From assembly GCA_030147505.1 (NCBI GenBank), contig JASBVG010000089.1, forward strand, positions 1-64,000: a stretch of DNA of 64,000 nt, written 5' to 3'. Positions 41,784-49,892 of the stretch are shown in pieces. The translations under genes were made by a program, and so were the position numbers. Numbering within the stretch: position 1 is the first letter of the stretch; each line of letters starts with the position of its first letter. The notes under the pieces are model-generated. The model searched no databases and was not told the DNA's origin. It saw nothing but the letters and a program-made list of their open reading frames with translations. Origin of the DNA: Tardiphaga sp. (GTDB lineage: Bacteria; Pseudomonadota; Alphaproteobacteria; Rhizobiales; Xanthobacteraceae).

Positions 41784-42644
41784 ATGCCAATCGTCTACGA
41801 AGAGCTGATGGCGATGAAGAACATCGGCCAGAAATATGCCTGGACCGATCGTGAAGTCATGCTCTACGCCTATGGCATCGGCATGGGCGCCGATCCGATG
41901 AACGAGACCGAACTCGCTTTCGTCAATGAAGGCACCTACACGCCGCGCCCGCTGAAGGTCGTGCCGACTTTCGCCTCAGTCGCAGCATGGGGCTCCGGTC
42001 CCGGCGACATGAAACTGAACCGCGTGATGGTGGTCGACGGCGAGCGCGATATTACTTTTCACAAGCCGATGCCGGTCGAGGCGAAGATCACCGCTGACTC
42101 CTCGGTGCTCGGCGTGTTCGACAAGGGAGCCGACAAGGGCGCAGTGATCCTGCACCAGACCATCCTGCGCGATGAGAGCGGCGATGCGCTCGCGACACTC
42201 GTGGCCTCGCGCTTTGCCCGCGGCGATGGCGGCTTCGGCGGCCCGTCAGAAGGCCAGCCCGAGGCGCACAAGGTGCCGAGCCGCGCGCCGGACAAGACCA
42301 TCGACATCACCACGCGGCCCGATCAGGCGCTGGTCTATCGCCTCTGCGGCGACCGCAATCCGCTGCATTCGGATCCGGAATTCGCCAAGAAGGCCGGCTT
42401 CCCGCGTCCGATCCTGCACGGCATGTGCACCTATGGCATCACCTGTCGCGGCGTGCTGCAGACCTTTGCCGACTACGATCCGTCCGCTTTCAAGCAGCAC
42501 GGCGCGCGCTTCTCGTCGCCGGTGTTTCCGGGCGAGACGGTGACGATGGACCTGTGGAAGGACGGCAACATCGTCTCCTTCGAGGCGAAGGTGAAGGACC
42601 GCGGCGTCACGGTGATCAAGAGCGGGCGCACCGTGCTGGCGTAA
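41784..42644 (+). CDS. MaoC-family enoyl-CoA hydratase (hydratase 2 type)
   Basis: A 286-residue double hot-dog protein. The N-terminal half (YAYGIGMGADPMNETELAFV, LKVVPTFASVAAWG, ITFHKPMPVEAKI) and the C-terminal half with the catalytic YRLCGDRNPLHSDPEFAKKA-GFPRPILHG (Asp and His of the hydratase 2 motif) match the multifunctional-enzyme-2 hydratases. It adds water to trans-2-enoyl-CoA to give (R)-3-hydroxyacyl-CoA. GGGAGC precedes the ATG. It acts with the SDR gene next to it. Confidence 0.9.
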   Translation: MPIVYEELMAMKNIGQKYAWTDREVMLYAYGIGMGADPMNETELAFVNEGTYTPRPLKVVPTFASVAAWGSGPGDMKLNRVMVVDGERDITFHKPMPVEAKITADSSVLGVFDKGADKGAVILHQTILRDESGDALATLVASRFARGDGGFGGPSEGQPEAHKVPSRAPDKTIDITTRPDQALVYRLCGDRNPLHSDPEFAKKAGFPRPILHGMCTYGITCRGVLQTFADYDPSAFKQHGARFSSPVFPGETVTMDLWKDGNIVSFEAKVKDRGVTVIKSGRTVLA

Positions 42645-42654
42645 ACACGAGGTG

Positions 42655-42812
42655 TCATTCCCGGGCGCTCGCGTCAGCAAGCGAACCCGGAACCCCAGAC
42701 CGTTCATCACCTCTTTCGGGACGTGACGTCAAAGGTGATCCTCATGACAAGATTCCGGGGTCCGCCCCGTCGCCTGCGGCGACAGTCCGTCCCCGGAATG
42801 ACGGAGAACTAA
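42655..42812. repeat. Palindromic repeat, GTCATTCCCGGG type
   Basis: The start (TCATTCCCGGGCGCTCGCG) and end (GTCCCCGGAATGACG) are roughly complementary, and the middle holds AACCCGGAACCCCAGA and GATTCCGGGGTCCGC. This is the form of a common large palindromic repeat of Bradyrhizobium relatives. It fills the gap between the MaoC and SDR genes. Confidence 0.6.
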
Positions 42813-42841
42813 GAAAGAAAAACAACACAGGGAGCATCGTC

Positions 42842-43723
42842 ATGGGTCTTCTCGACGGCAAGGTCGCCATCATCACCGGCGCAGGCGGTGGTCTCGGTGA
42901 AGCCTATGCCAAGCTGTTCGCGCGTGAAGGTGCATCCGTCGTGGTCAATGATCTTGGCGGCCCGCGCGATGGCTCCGGCGCCGATCTCTCGATGGCACAG
43001 CAGGTGGTCGATGCGGTCACCAAGGCTGGCGGCAAGGCCATCGCCAATGGTGCCGATATCTCCACGATAGAAGGCGGCCAGTCCGTCTTCGACGACGCCA
43101 TCAAGGCTTTCGGCAAGGTCGATATCCTCGTCAACAATGCCGGCATTTTGCGCGACCAGAGCTTTGCCAAGTCTACCGAAGAGGCCTGGGACAAGGTCAT
43201 CAAGGTGCATCTCAAGGGCACCTATTGCGTCACCAAACCCGTGTTCAATTTCATGCGCGACCATGGCGGCGGCGTCATCGTCAACACTTCGTCGACCTCC
43301 GGTCTGATCGGCAATTTCGGCCAGAGCAATTATGGCGCCGCCAAGGGTGGCATCTGGGGACTCTCGAATGTGCTGGCCATCGAGGGCCGCAAATACGGCA
43401 TCCGCATCTGGACGCTGTCGCCGGGTGCGCTGACGCGCATGACGGCCGATCTGCCGCGCTATATCGAAAATCCCGGTGCCGCCCTCGATGCCGACGGCAT
43501 CGCGCCGGCGGTGCTCTACATGGTCAGCGACCTCTCCGGCGACCAGACCGGCAAGGTGCTCGGCGTCTCCGGCCCGCGTGGCGTGCGCGAGATGAAGATG
43601 ATGGAAATGGAAGGCTGGAAGCCGCCGCTGGACAAGCCGTGGGATGCGCAGGATATCGCCACCCATGCGGGCGAAATCTTCTTCTCGGACGAAGACGCCA
43701 AACACGGCGCACGCCGCTTTTGA
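42842..43723 (+). CDS. SDR-family 3-hydroxyacyl-CoA dehydrogenase
   Basis: 293 residues. The cofactor motif is AIITGAGGGLGEAYAKLFA, then VVVNDLGGPRDG, NNAG in ILVNNAGILRDQSF, and the catalytic S-Y-K in NTSSTSGLIGNFGQSNYGAA-K. The NDLGG and ILRDQSF features are those of the dehydrogenase part of peroxisomal multifunctional enzyme 2, so it should oxidise (R)-3-hydroxyacyl-CoA made by the MaoC hydratase. The ATG at 42842 was chosen; the frame upstream runs through the palindromic repeat. Confidence 0.9.
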   Translation: MGLLDGKVAIITGAGGGLGEAYAKLFAREGASVVVNDLGGPRDGSGADLSMAQQVVDAVTKAGGKAIANGADISTIEGGQSVFDDAIKAFGKVDILVNNAGILRDQSFAKSTEEAWDKVIKVHLKGTYCVTKPVFNFMRDHGGGVIVNTSSTSGLIGNFGQSNYGAAKGGIWGLSNVLAIEGRKYGIRIWTLSPGALTRMTADLPRYIENPGAALDADGIAPAVLYMVSDLSGDQTGKVLGVSGPRGVREMKMMEMEGWKPPLDKPWDAQDIATHAGEIFFSDEDAKHGARRF

Positions 43724-43790
43724 TGAAGGCGAGGGGGCGGACAAAGCCCTCGTTTCGCGCTAGATTGGCTGTGAGTTCACGCAGAGGCCC

Positions 43791-44750
43791 ATGATGAAAC
43801 TGACGTCCAAAGCTGCCGGTACCTTCGCCATCGCGCCGACCCCGTTCTTCGATGACGGCCGCATCGATGACAAATCCATCGACAGCCTGATTGATTTCTA
43901 CGCCTCCATCGGCTGCGACGGCGTAACCGTGCTCGGTATTCTCGGCGAGGCACCGAAGCTGGAAAGCGCTGAATCGGAAAGCGTGGCCACGCGTTTCATC
44001 AAGCGTGCCGGCGACAAGCTGCAGATCATCGTCGGCGTCTCTGCACCGGGCTTTGCGTCGATGCGCTCGTTGGCGCTGAAATCGATGGATGCCGGCGCCG
44101 CCGCCGTGATGATCGCCCCGCCGCCGCATCTGCGCACCGACGATCAGATCACCACCTATTTCAAGCAGGCATCCGAGGCCATCGGTGAAAATGTGCCCTG
44201 GGTGTTGCAGGACTATCCGCTGACTCTGAATGTCGTCATGACCCCGGCAGTGATCCGCAGGATCATCATGGATTCGAAGTCGTGCGTGATGCTCAAGCAC
44301 GAGGACTGGCCCGGCCTCGAAAAGATCACCGCACTGCGCGGCTTCCAGAAGGATGGCTCGCTCCGCGAATTGTCGATCCTCACCGGCAATGGCGGCACCT
44401 TCCTCGATTTCGAAATGGAGCGCGGCGCCGATGGCGCGATGACGGGCTACGCCTTCCCGGAAATGCTGATCGACGTGGTCAACCTTTCGAAGAAGGGCGA
44501 GCGCGACAAGGCGCATGACCTGTTCGACGCCCATCTGCCGCTGGTGCGCTATGAGCAGCAGCCGGGCGTCGGCTTGTCGGTGCGCAAATATGTGCTGCAG
44601 AAGCGCGGCATCATCGCATCCGCCGCGCAGCGCAAGCCGGGTCCGGTACTGTCGGCGCCTGCGAAGGCGGAGGTCGATTACCTTCTCTCGCGCGTCGCCC
44701 GTTACGACAAACGTGCGAACCTTGCGCCGCAGTCCAGCGCGGCGGGCTAG
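43791..44750 (+). CDS. DapA-family lyase of unknown substrate
   Basis: A 319-residue TIM-barrel protein of the dihydrodipicolinate synthase / N-acetylneuraminate lyase superfamily. The Schiff-base lysine is in CVMLKHEDWPG near 168. The usual GTTGE is changed to GILGEAP, and the tyrosine region reads VLQDYPLTLN, so the substrate differs from that of DapA. It is not the lysine enzyme, which is at 31789. It follows the SDR gene by about 65 bases on the same strand and may complete the pathway by aldol cleavage of a pyruvate-type intermediate (inferred). Confidence 0.82.
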   Translation: MMKLTSKAAGTFAIAPTPFFDDGRIDDKSIDSLIDFYASIGCDGVTVLGILGEAPKLESAESESVATRFIKRAGDKLQIIVGVSAPGFASMRSLALKSMDAGAAAVMIAPPPHLRTDDQITTYFKQASEAIGENVPWVLQDYPLTLNVVMTPAVIRRIIMDSKSCVMLKHEDWPGLEKITALRGFQKDGSLRELSILTGNGGTFLDFEMERGADGAMTGYAFPEMLIDVVNLSKKGERDKAHDLFDAHLPLVRYEQQPGVGLSVRKYVLQKRGIIASAAQRKPGPVLSAPAKAEVDYLLSRVARYDKRANLAPQSSAAG

Positions 44751-44763
44751 CGATAAATGATGC

Positions 44764-44788
44764 AATGGCCGGGCTTGTCCCGGCCATT
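44764..44788 (+). terminator. Hairpin terminator or attenuator
   Basis: AATGGCCGGG (44764-44773), loop CTTGT, CCCGGCCATT (44779-44788), followed by CAGTTTT. A ten-pair perfect stem between the DapA-like and Nudix genes. Confidence 0.7.
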
Positions 44789-44838
44789 CAGTTTTAAAGG
44801 GAACGGCATCGTAGAATGCCGATAGGGAGAAGAACCAC

Positions 44839-45639
44839 ATGCCGCACGAGCCCGGCGCCGTCCGCCCAGCCTCGACGATCCTGCTGCTCCGCAAAGGCGC
44901 GACCGATCCCATCGATGTCTTCATGATGGTGCGGCATTATCAGATCGAATTTGCATCGGGCGCGCTGGTTTTTCCCGGCGGCAGCGTCGATGCAGGCGAT
45001 CACGAGATCGCCAGGCGGCCCGAACTGCATGATGGCGGCGATCATCTCGATGCCGAAGCGTTGGCGTTCCGCATCGCCGCCATTCGCGAAACCTTCGAGG
45101 AAAGCCGCATCCTGCTTGCGCGCCCGCGTGGTTCGAAGGATCTGATCGCGGCCACCAAGGCAAGCGTGATCGCCGATCAGCACCGCGATGCGCTCAACGA
45201 AGGCAAGGTGAAGTTCGCTGATATTATCGCCGAGAACGATCTCGAATTGGCGGTCGATCTGCTGGTGCCTTATGCCCACTGGATCACGCCCGAAGGCATG
45301 AAGAAGCGGTTCGACACCTGGTTCTTTCTTGCGGAAGCGCCTCCCGAACAAGTCGGCATGCATGACGGGAAGGAGTCCACGGATTCGATCTGGCTGTCGC
45401 CACGCGAGGCGCTCGAGGGCGGCGCGAGTGGCCGCTTCACGCTGCCGTTTCCGACCACGCGAAATCTGATCAAGCTCGGCAAGCAGGGGAGTGTCGCTGC
45501 GGCAATGGATGAGGCGCGCGCGAGCAAGGTGGTCAGCGTGACGCCGATCGTGATGCGCGATGGCGACAAGCGGCAGCTGCGGATTCCGATCGAGGCAGGG
45601 TATGACGGCGAGGTGTTCGAACTGACCGGCGCGCCGTAG
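44839..45639 (+). CDS. Nudix hydrolase (NUDT7/19-like, CoA or nucleotide substrate)
   Basis: 266 residues. ALVFPGGSVDAGD opens the Nudix box, and AFRIAAIRETFEESRILLA supplies the RExxEE core; about 30 residues separate the two, an insertion seen in NUDT19-type CoA diphosphatases. The rest (VPYAHWITPEGMKKRFDTWF, WLSPREALEG) matches that group. A CoA-ester or CoA diphosphatase role would fit the neighbouring acyl-CoA genes, but the substrate is inferred. AGGGAG lies before the ATG. Confidence 0.82.
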   Translation: MPHEPGAVRPASTILLLRKGATDPIDVFMMVRHYQIEFASGALVFPGGSVDAGDHEIARRPELHDGGDHLDAEALAFRIAAIRETFEESRILLARPRGSKDLIAATKASVIADQHRDALNEGKVKFADIIAENDLELAVDLLVPYAHWITPEGMKKRFDTWFFLAEAPPEQVGMHDGKESTDSIWLSPREALEGGASGRFTLPFPTTRNLIKLGKQGSVAAAMDEARASKVVSVTPIVMRDGDKRQLRIPIEAGYDGEVFELTGAP

Positions 45640-45654
45640 TTCCTTGTCACAAAC

Positions 45655-45778
45655 TCCCCGCTCATGGTGAGGAGCGCGCCACTTGGCGCGCGTCTCGACC
45701 CGTGGATGGCGAGATTGGAGTTCGTGGCCATCCTTCGAGACGCGGTCAAAAACGACCGCTCCTCAGGATGAGGGTGAG
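45655..45778. repeat. Palindromic repeat, CTCATGGTGAGGAGCG type
   Basis: The stretch CTCATGGTGAGGAGCGCGCC at the start and CGCTCCTCAGGATGAGGG at the end are imperfect complements; inner CGCGTCTCGA and TTCGAGACGCG also pair. This is a widely dispersed non-coding palindrome of Bradyrhizobium and relatives, from memory. It lies between the converging Nudix and acyl-CoA ligase genes. Confidence 0.7.
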
Positions 45779-45795
45779 AGTGTGTGCGGTACGAA

Positions 45796-47355
45796 CTATC
45801 CCGCCTTTGCCTGCACGGCACTCTCCCAATACGGCCGACGCAATTCGCGCTTCAGCACCTTGCCGGCACCCGAGAGCGGAAACGGCTCGCTGCGGACATC
45901 GACTGTCCGCGGACATTTGTAGCCGGCGATGCGGTCGCGGCAGAACGCGATGATCTCTGCGGCATTCACCTGCGCATCCGGTTTCGGAATGACGAAGGCA
46001 TGGACCGTTTCGCCCCAATGCGGATCGGGGATGCCGATCACGGCGCATTGTGCGACGGCGGGATGCTGGGCAATCGTGTTTTCGACCTCGATGGAATAGA
46101 CGTTCTCGCCGCCGGAAATGATCATGTCCTTCATGCGGTCGACGAGATAGATATAGCCTTCCTCGTCCATGTAGCCGCCGTCGCCTGTGTGCATCCAGCC
46201 ATCGATGACGGCCCTGGCGGTTTCCTCGGGCCGCTCCCAATAACCCATCATTACGTTCTGGCCGCGCACGGCCACTTCGCCGACGGTGCCGTGCGGGACG
46301 GGCTTGTGGTCGTTATCGACGATGCGGGCCTCGCAGCCGATGGCTGCGCGACCGCAGGCGCGGAGTCGGTTTTTTGCAGCGGATGCTTCGCTGTAGTGCT
46401 GCTCCCAGGGGAGGTGTGTCGCGAGTGGCGACAGTTCGGTCATGCCGTAGAGCTGATGGAATTCCGCATTGGGGAGACCCTTCATCGCGCGCTTGAGCAG
46501 CGCCTCGTTGATCGGGGAGGCGCCGTACATCAGTTGCTTGAGCGACGACAGGTCGTAGTTTGCAAAGGACGGGTGATCGACCAGCATCTGGATCATGGTC
46601 GGCACGATCAGCGTCGCGCTGACCTTCTCGTCAGCAATGGCCTGCATCACCAGTTCGGGATTGAAGGTGCGCACGATCACATTGGTGCCGCCATTGGCGA
46701 GAGAAGTGAACATGGCGCCGCCATTGGCGACATGAAACATTGGAGCCGCATTGAGATAGATCGAGCCGACCGGGATCAGGCCTTCGCTCATCATGTGCAG
46801 TGAATTGCTCATGATATTGCCGTGGCTCAGCATCACGCCTTTCGAGCGTCCCGTCGTGCCGCCGGTGTAGAAGATGCCGGCAAGTTCCTCGCGTCCGCGC
46901 ATGGCATCCGGCACAGGCGTGCTGTTCTCGACGAGCTTGTCATAATTCTGGGCTTCTGACGGGCCGGCGTCGTCATCGGCATAGATCAATGTCAGCTTGG
47001 CGTCCGTGGCGAGCTGCTCTCCCATGGCCGCGAAGGCGCCGTCGACCACAATAGCGGAGGCGCGGCAGTCCAGCAGAGAGTCGAGAATCTCGGCCTGGCT
47101 CCAGCGCGTGTTCGTCGGCACGATCACGGCGCCGGCCCAGGCGATGCCGAGATAGAGTTCAAAATAGCGGTCGGAATTCTGCATCAACACGGCGACGCGG
47201 TCATTGGGCCGGATGTCGAGGCTGCGCAAGCCGCCAGCAAGCCTCGCCACGCGATCGCCGACTTCGCGCCACGTGCGGCGGCGTTCGCCATCGATGGTGG
47301 CAATGACGCTGGGATCGGTCTGCAATACGCGGCGCAGGCCCTGGGTGATATTCAT
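45796..47355 (-). CDS. AMP-forming acyl-CoA synthetase
   Basis: A 519-residue ANL-family enzyme. The P-loop-like signature is FYTGGTTGRSKGVMLSHGN. Other motifs are FHQLYGMTELSPLATHLPW, MGYWERPEETARAV, DGWMHTGDGGYMDEEGYIYL, VDRMKDMIISGGENVYSIEV and the C-terminal lysine in SGAGKVLKRELR. It activates a carboxylic acid to its CoA thioester, probably the entry step for the opposite-strand beta-oxidation-like cluster. GAGAGGGAATGTC precedes the ATG. Confidence 0.92.
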   Translation of the reverse strand: MNITQGLRRVLQTDPSVIATIDGERRRTWREVGDRVARLAGGLRSLDIRPNDRVAVLMQNSDRYFELYLGIAWAGAVIVPTNTRWSQAEILDSLLDCRASAIVVDGAFAAMGEQLATDAKLTLIYADDDAGPSEAQNYDKLVENSTPVPDAMRGREELAGIFYTGGTTGRSKGVMLSHGNIMSNSLHMMSEGLIPVGSIYLNAAPMFHVANGGAMFTSLANGGTNVIVRTFNPELVMQAIADEKVSATLIVPTMIQMLVDHPSFANYDLSSLKQLMYGASPINEALLKRAMKGLPNAEFHQLYGMTELSPLATHLPWEQHYSEASAAKNRLRACGRAAIGCEARIVDNDHKPVPHGTVGEVAVRGQNVMMGYWERPEETARAVIDGWMHTGDGGYMDEEGYIYLVDRMKDMIISGGENVYSIEVENTIAQHPAVAQCAVIGIPDPHWGETVHAFVIPKPDAQVNAAEIIAFCRDRIAGYKCPRTVDVRSEPFPLSGAGKVLKRELRRPYWESAVQAKAG

Positions 47356-47568
47356 GACATTCCCTCTCGCAGTGCGGATGCTAGGCGCATCTCTGTGGTG
47401 TCGCCGATGATCATAAACACGGCGAAAGCATGAGCAAGCGATGCGCTGTCACGCAGTGCGATGCACAACTACTATTGCTGCGATTGGAAGTGTTCTGATC
47501 TGTTGACGGTGCACGCGTAGCGCGTAACATTGTGCAAGGCTCGTGAGAGGCCATTGGGAGTGAAACGC

Positions 47569-49767
47569 ATGAGAGAACCTGCTCGCCGGGATGCTTCGAC
47601 GCGTCCGAACGATAGCGACGCGCTCATTTCAACGATATCGGCTCATCAAAAAAATACGACCGTGCGGTGGCGTGGCACATCGCTCTTCCTGGCCTTCGGT
47701 GCTGCACTGATCGGCAGCGCGGCATTCGCGCAAACCAAAGGCACGCCCGATCATATCAAGTCTGTCGTCGGTGCCATCGACAGCGCAGCGATCAAGGCCA
47801 ATGCGGCGACGTCCAAGGACTGGCCGACCTACGGCCTTGATTACGCCGAGACGCGTTTCAGCAAGCTCGACCAGATCAATGCGTCAAACGTCAAGGACAT
47901 CGGCTTGATGTGGACATACAACCTCGAATCCACTCGCGGTGTCGAGGCGACGCCGCTGGTGGTGGATGGCATCATGTACGTCTCGGCGCCATGGAGCGTC
48001 GTCCATGCCGTCGATACGCGGACGGGCAAGCGCCTGTGGACCTTCGATCCGAAGGTCAATCGCGAGAAGGGTTATCGCGGCTGCTGTGACGTCGTGAACC
48101 GGGGCGTCGCGCTCTACAAGGGCAAGGTGTTCGTGGGCGCCTATGACGGACGGCTGATCGCCATCGATGCCGCGAGTGGGCAGAAGGTGTGGGAGAAGGA
48201 CACGGTCATCGATCACAAGATGTCCTACACCATCACCGGTGCACCGCGCGTCTTCAACGGTAAGGTGGTGATCGGCAATGGCGGCGCGGAGTATGGCGTT
48301 CGCGGCTATGTCACCGCCTATGACGCGGAGAATGGCGATCAGAAATGGCGCTGGTTCACGGTGCCGGGCGATCCCTCGAAGCCGTTCGAGGATGAGTCCA
48401 TGGCTGCCGCGGCGAAGACATGGGACCCCGCAGGCAAATACTGGATCAATGGCGGGGGCGGTTCCGCATGGGACAGCATCACCTTCGATCCCGAATTGAA
48501 CATGGTTTACATTGGCACCGGCAACGGCTCGCCGTGGAATCGGAGCATCCGCAGCCCGGCCGGCGGCGACAATCTTTATCTCGGTTCCATCGTCGCGCTG
48601 AATGTCGATACCGGAAAATATCTCTGGCACTATCAAGAGACACCCGGCGACAACTGGGATTACACATCGACGCAGCCGATGATCCTGGCCGACATCAGTA
48701 TCGATGGGCAGCCGCGCAAGGTGGTGTTGCATGCCCCGAAGAATGGCTTCTTCTTCGTCATCGATCGCACCAATGGCAAGTTCATCTCGGCGAAAAATTT
48801 CGTCGATGTGAATTGGGCGACCGGCTATGACGCCAATGGCCGCCCGATCGAAGTGCCGGAGGCACGTTCGCCGGACAAGTCCTTCGACAGCATCCCCGGA
48901 CCTTTCGGCGCCCATAATTGGCATCCGATGTCGTTCAATCCGCAAACCGGCCTCGTCTATCTGCCGGCGCAAGGCGTGCCACTCAATCTCACCGGCGAGA
49001 AGAAGTTCGTGCAGAACGATCCCGGGCCGTTCAAATATGCAGCGACGACCGGCTGGAATATCGGCTTCACGCTCAACACCGAGCAGCCGAAGAACCTGCC
49101 ATTCGGCCGTCTCGTCGCTTGGGATCCGGTGCAGCAGAAGGAAGCATGGCGTGCCGAGTACGTTGCGCCGTGGAATGGCGGCACGCTCACGACCGCGGGC
49201 AATCTCGTCTTCCAGGGCACGGCCGACGGCCGCTTCGTTGCCTACAATGCCAAGACGGGCGAGAAACTGTGGGAGACACCGGTCGGCACCGGCGCGGTGG
49301 CTGCGCCATCGACTTATGAGGTGGATGGCAAGCAGTATGTCTCCATTGCGGTAGGCTGGGGCGGCGTGTTCGGCATCACCCAGCGCGCGACGGATCGGGA
49401 AGGGCCGGGCACGGTCTATACCTTCGCCACCGGCGGCAAGGCGCCGTTGCCGGAATTCACGAAGTACCAGATCGGCAATCTGCTCAAGGGGGTTAAATAC
49501 GATCCGAAGGATGTGCCTGACGGCACGGCGATCTATGTCAGCGCCTGCGCGGCCTGTCATGGCGTACCCGGCGTAGACAAAGGTGGCAATGTGCCGAACC
49601 TCGGCTATTCGGCGACTGAAACCATTGGCAATCTGAAGGACATCGTCTTCAACGGCCCGTTCAAGGACAAGGGCATGCCGGATTTTACCGGCAAGCTGAC
49701 GGAAGCGGACGTCACCAAGATCCAGGCGTTCATTCAGGGCACGGCGGATGCAATCCGGCCGAAGTGA
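47569..49767 (+). CDS. PQQ-dependent alcohol dehydrogenase with cytochrome c domain
   Basis: 732 residues from the ATG at 47569 (GGGAG before it). An unusually long N-terminus of about 30 residues precedes the signal peptide (TSLFLAFGAALIGSAAFA). The eight-bladed propeller has tryptophan-docking repeats; RGCCDVVNRG carries the adjacent cysteine pair of quinoprotein dehydrogenases and GDNWDYTSTQP the catalytic aspartate. The C-terminal 90 residues are a cytochrome c with CAACHG. It oxidises alcohols or aldehydes in the periplasm and passes electrons through haem. Confidence 0.92.
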   Translation: MREPARRDASTRPNDSDALISTISAHQKNTTVRWRGTSLFLAFGAALIGSAAFAQTKGTPDHIKSVVGAIDSAAIKANAATSKDWPTYGLDYAETRFSKLDQINASNVKDIGLMWTYNLESTRGVEATPLVVDGIMYVSAPWSVVHAVDTRTGKRLWTFDPKVNREKGYRGCCDVVNRGVALYKGKVFVGAYDGRLIAIDAASGQKVWEKDTVIDHKMSYTITGAPRVFNGKVVIGNGGAEYGVRGYVTAYDAENGDQKWRWFTVPGDPSKPFEDESMAAAAKTWDPAGKYWINGGGGSAWDSITFDPELNMVYIGTGNGSPWNRSIRSPAGGDNLYLGSIVALNVDTGKYLWHYQETPGDNWDYTSTQPMILADISIDGQPRKVVLHAPKNGFFFVIDRTNGKFISAKNFVDVNWATGYDANGRPIEVPEARSPDKSFDSIPGPFGAHNWHPMSFNPQTGLVYLPAQGVPLNLTGEKKFVQNDPGPFKYAATTGWNIGFTLNTEQPKNLPFGRLVAWDPVQQKEAWRAEYVAPWNGGTLTTAGNLVFQGTADGRFVAYNAKTGEKLWETPVGTGAVAAPSTYEVDGKQYVSIAVGWGGVFGITQRATDREGPGTVYTFATGGKAPLPEFTKYQIGNLLKGVKYDPKDVPDGTAIYVSACAACHGVPGVDKGGNVPNLGYSATETIGNLKDIVFNGPFKDKGMPDFTGKLTEADVTKIQAFIQGTADAIRPK

Positions 49768-49800
49768 TCGCGCCCTGACAAAGCGACGATAGAAACCATG

Positions 49801-49831
49801 TCGGGCGGTTCGAGGCATTCGAGCCGCCCGA
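49801..49831 (+). terminator. Hairpin after the PQQ dehydrogenase gene
   Basis: TCGGGCGGTTCGA pairs with TCGAGCCGCCCGA (one G-U) around a short loop. No T tract follows, so a terminator role is likely but not certain. Confidence 0.5.
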
Positions 49832-49892
49832 CACGTTCCCCGTTCGGTGAAGTCGGGATATATTGGCGCGGTCAGGAGACCGGTCCCGCATC

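Noticed and set aside
43524..44924. 466-residue minus-strand open frame
   Set aside because: It is antisense to the SDR and DapA-like genes, which have clear family motifs; composition is Arg/His-rich as in shadow frames.
47884..49818. 644-residue minus-strand open frame
   Set aside because: Antisense to the PQQ dehydrogenase, whose domains are intact.
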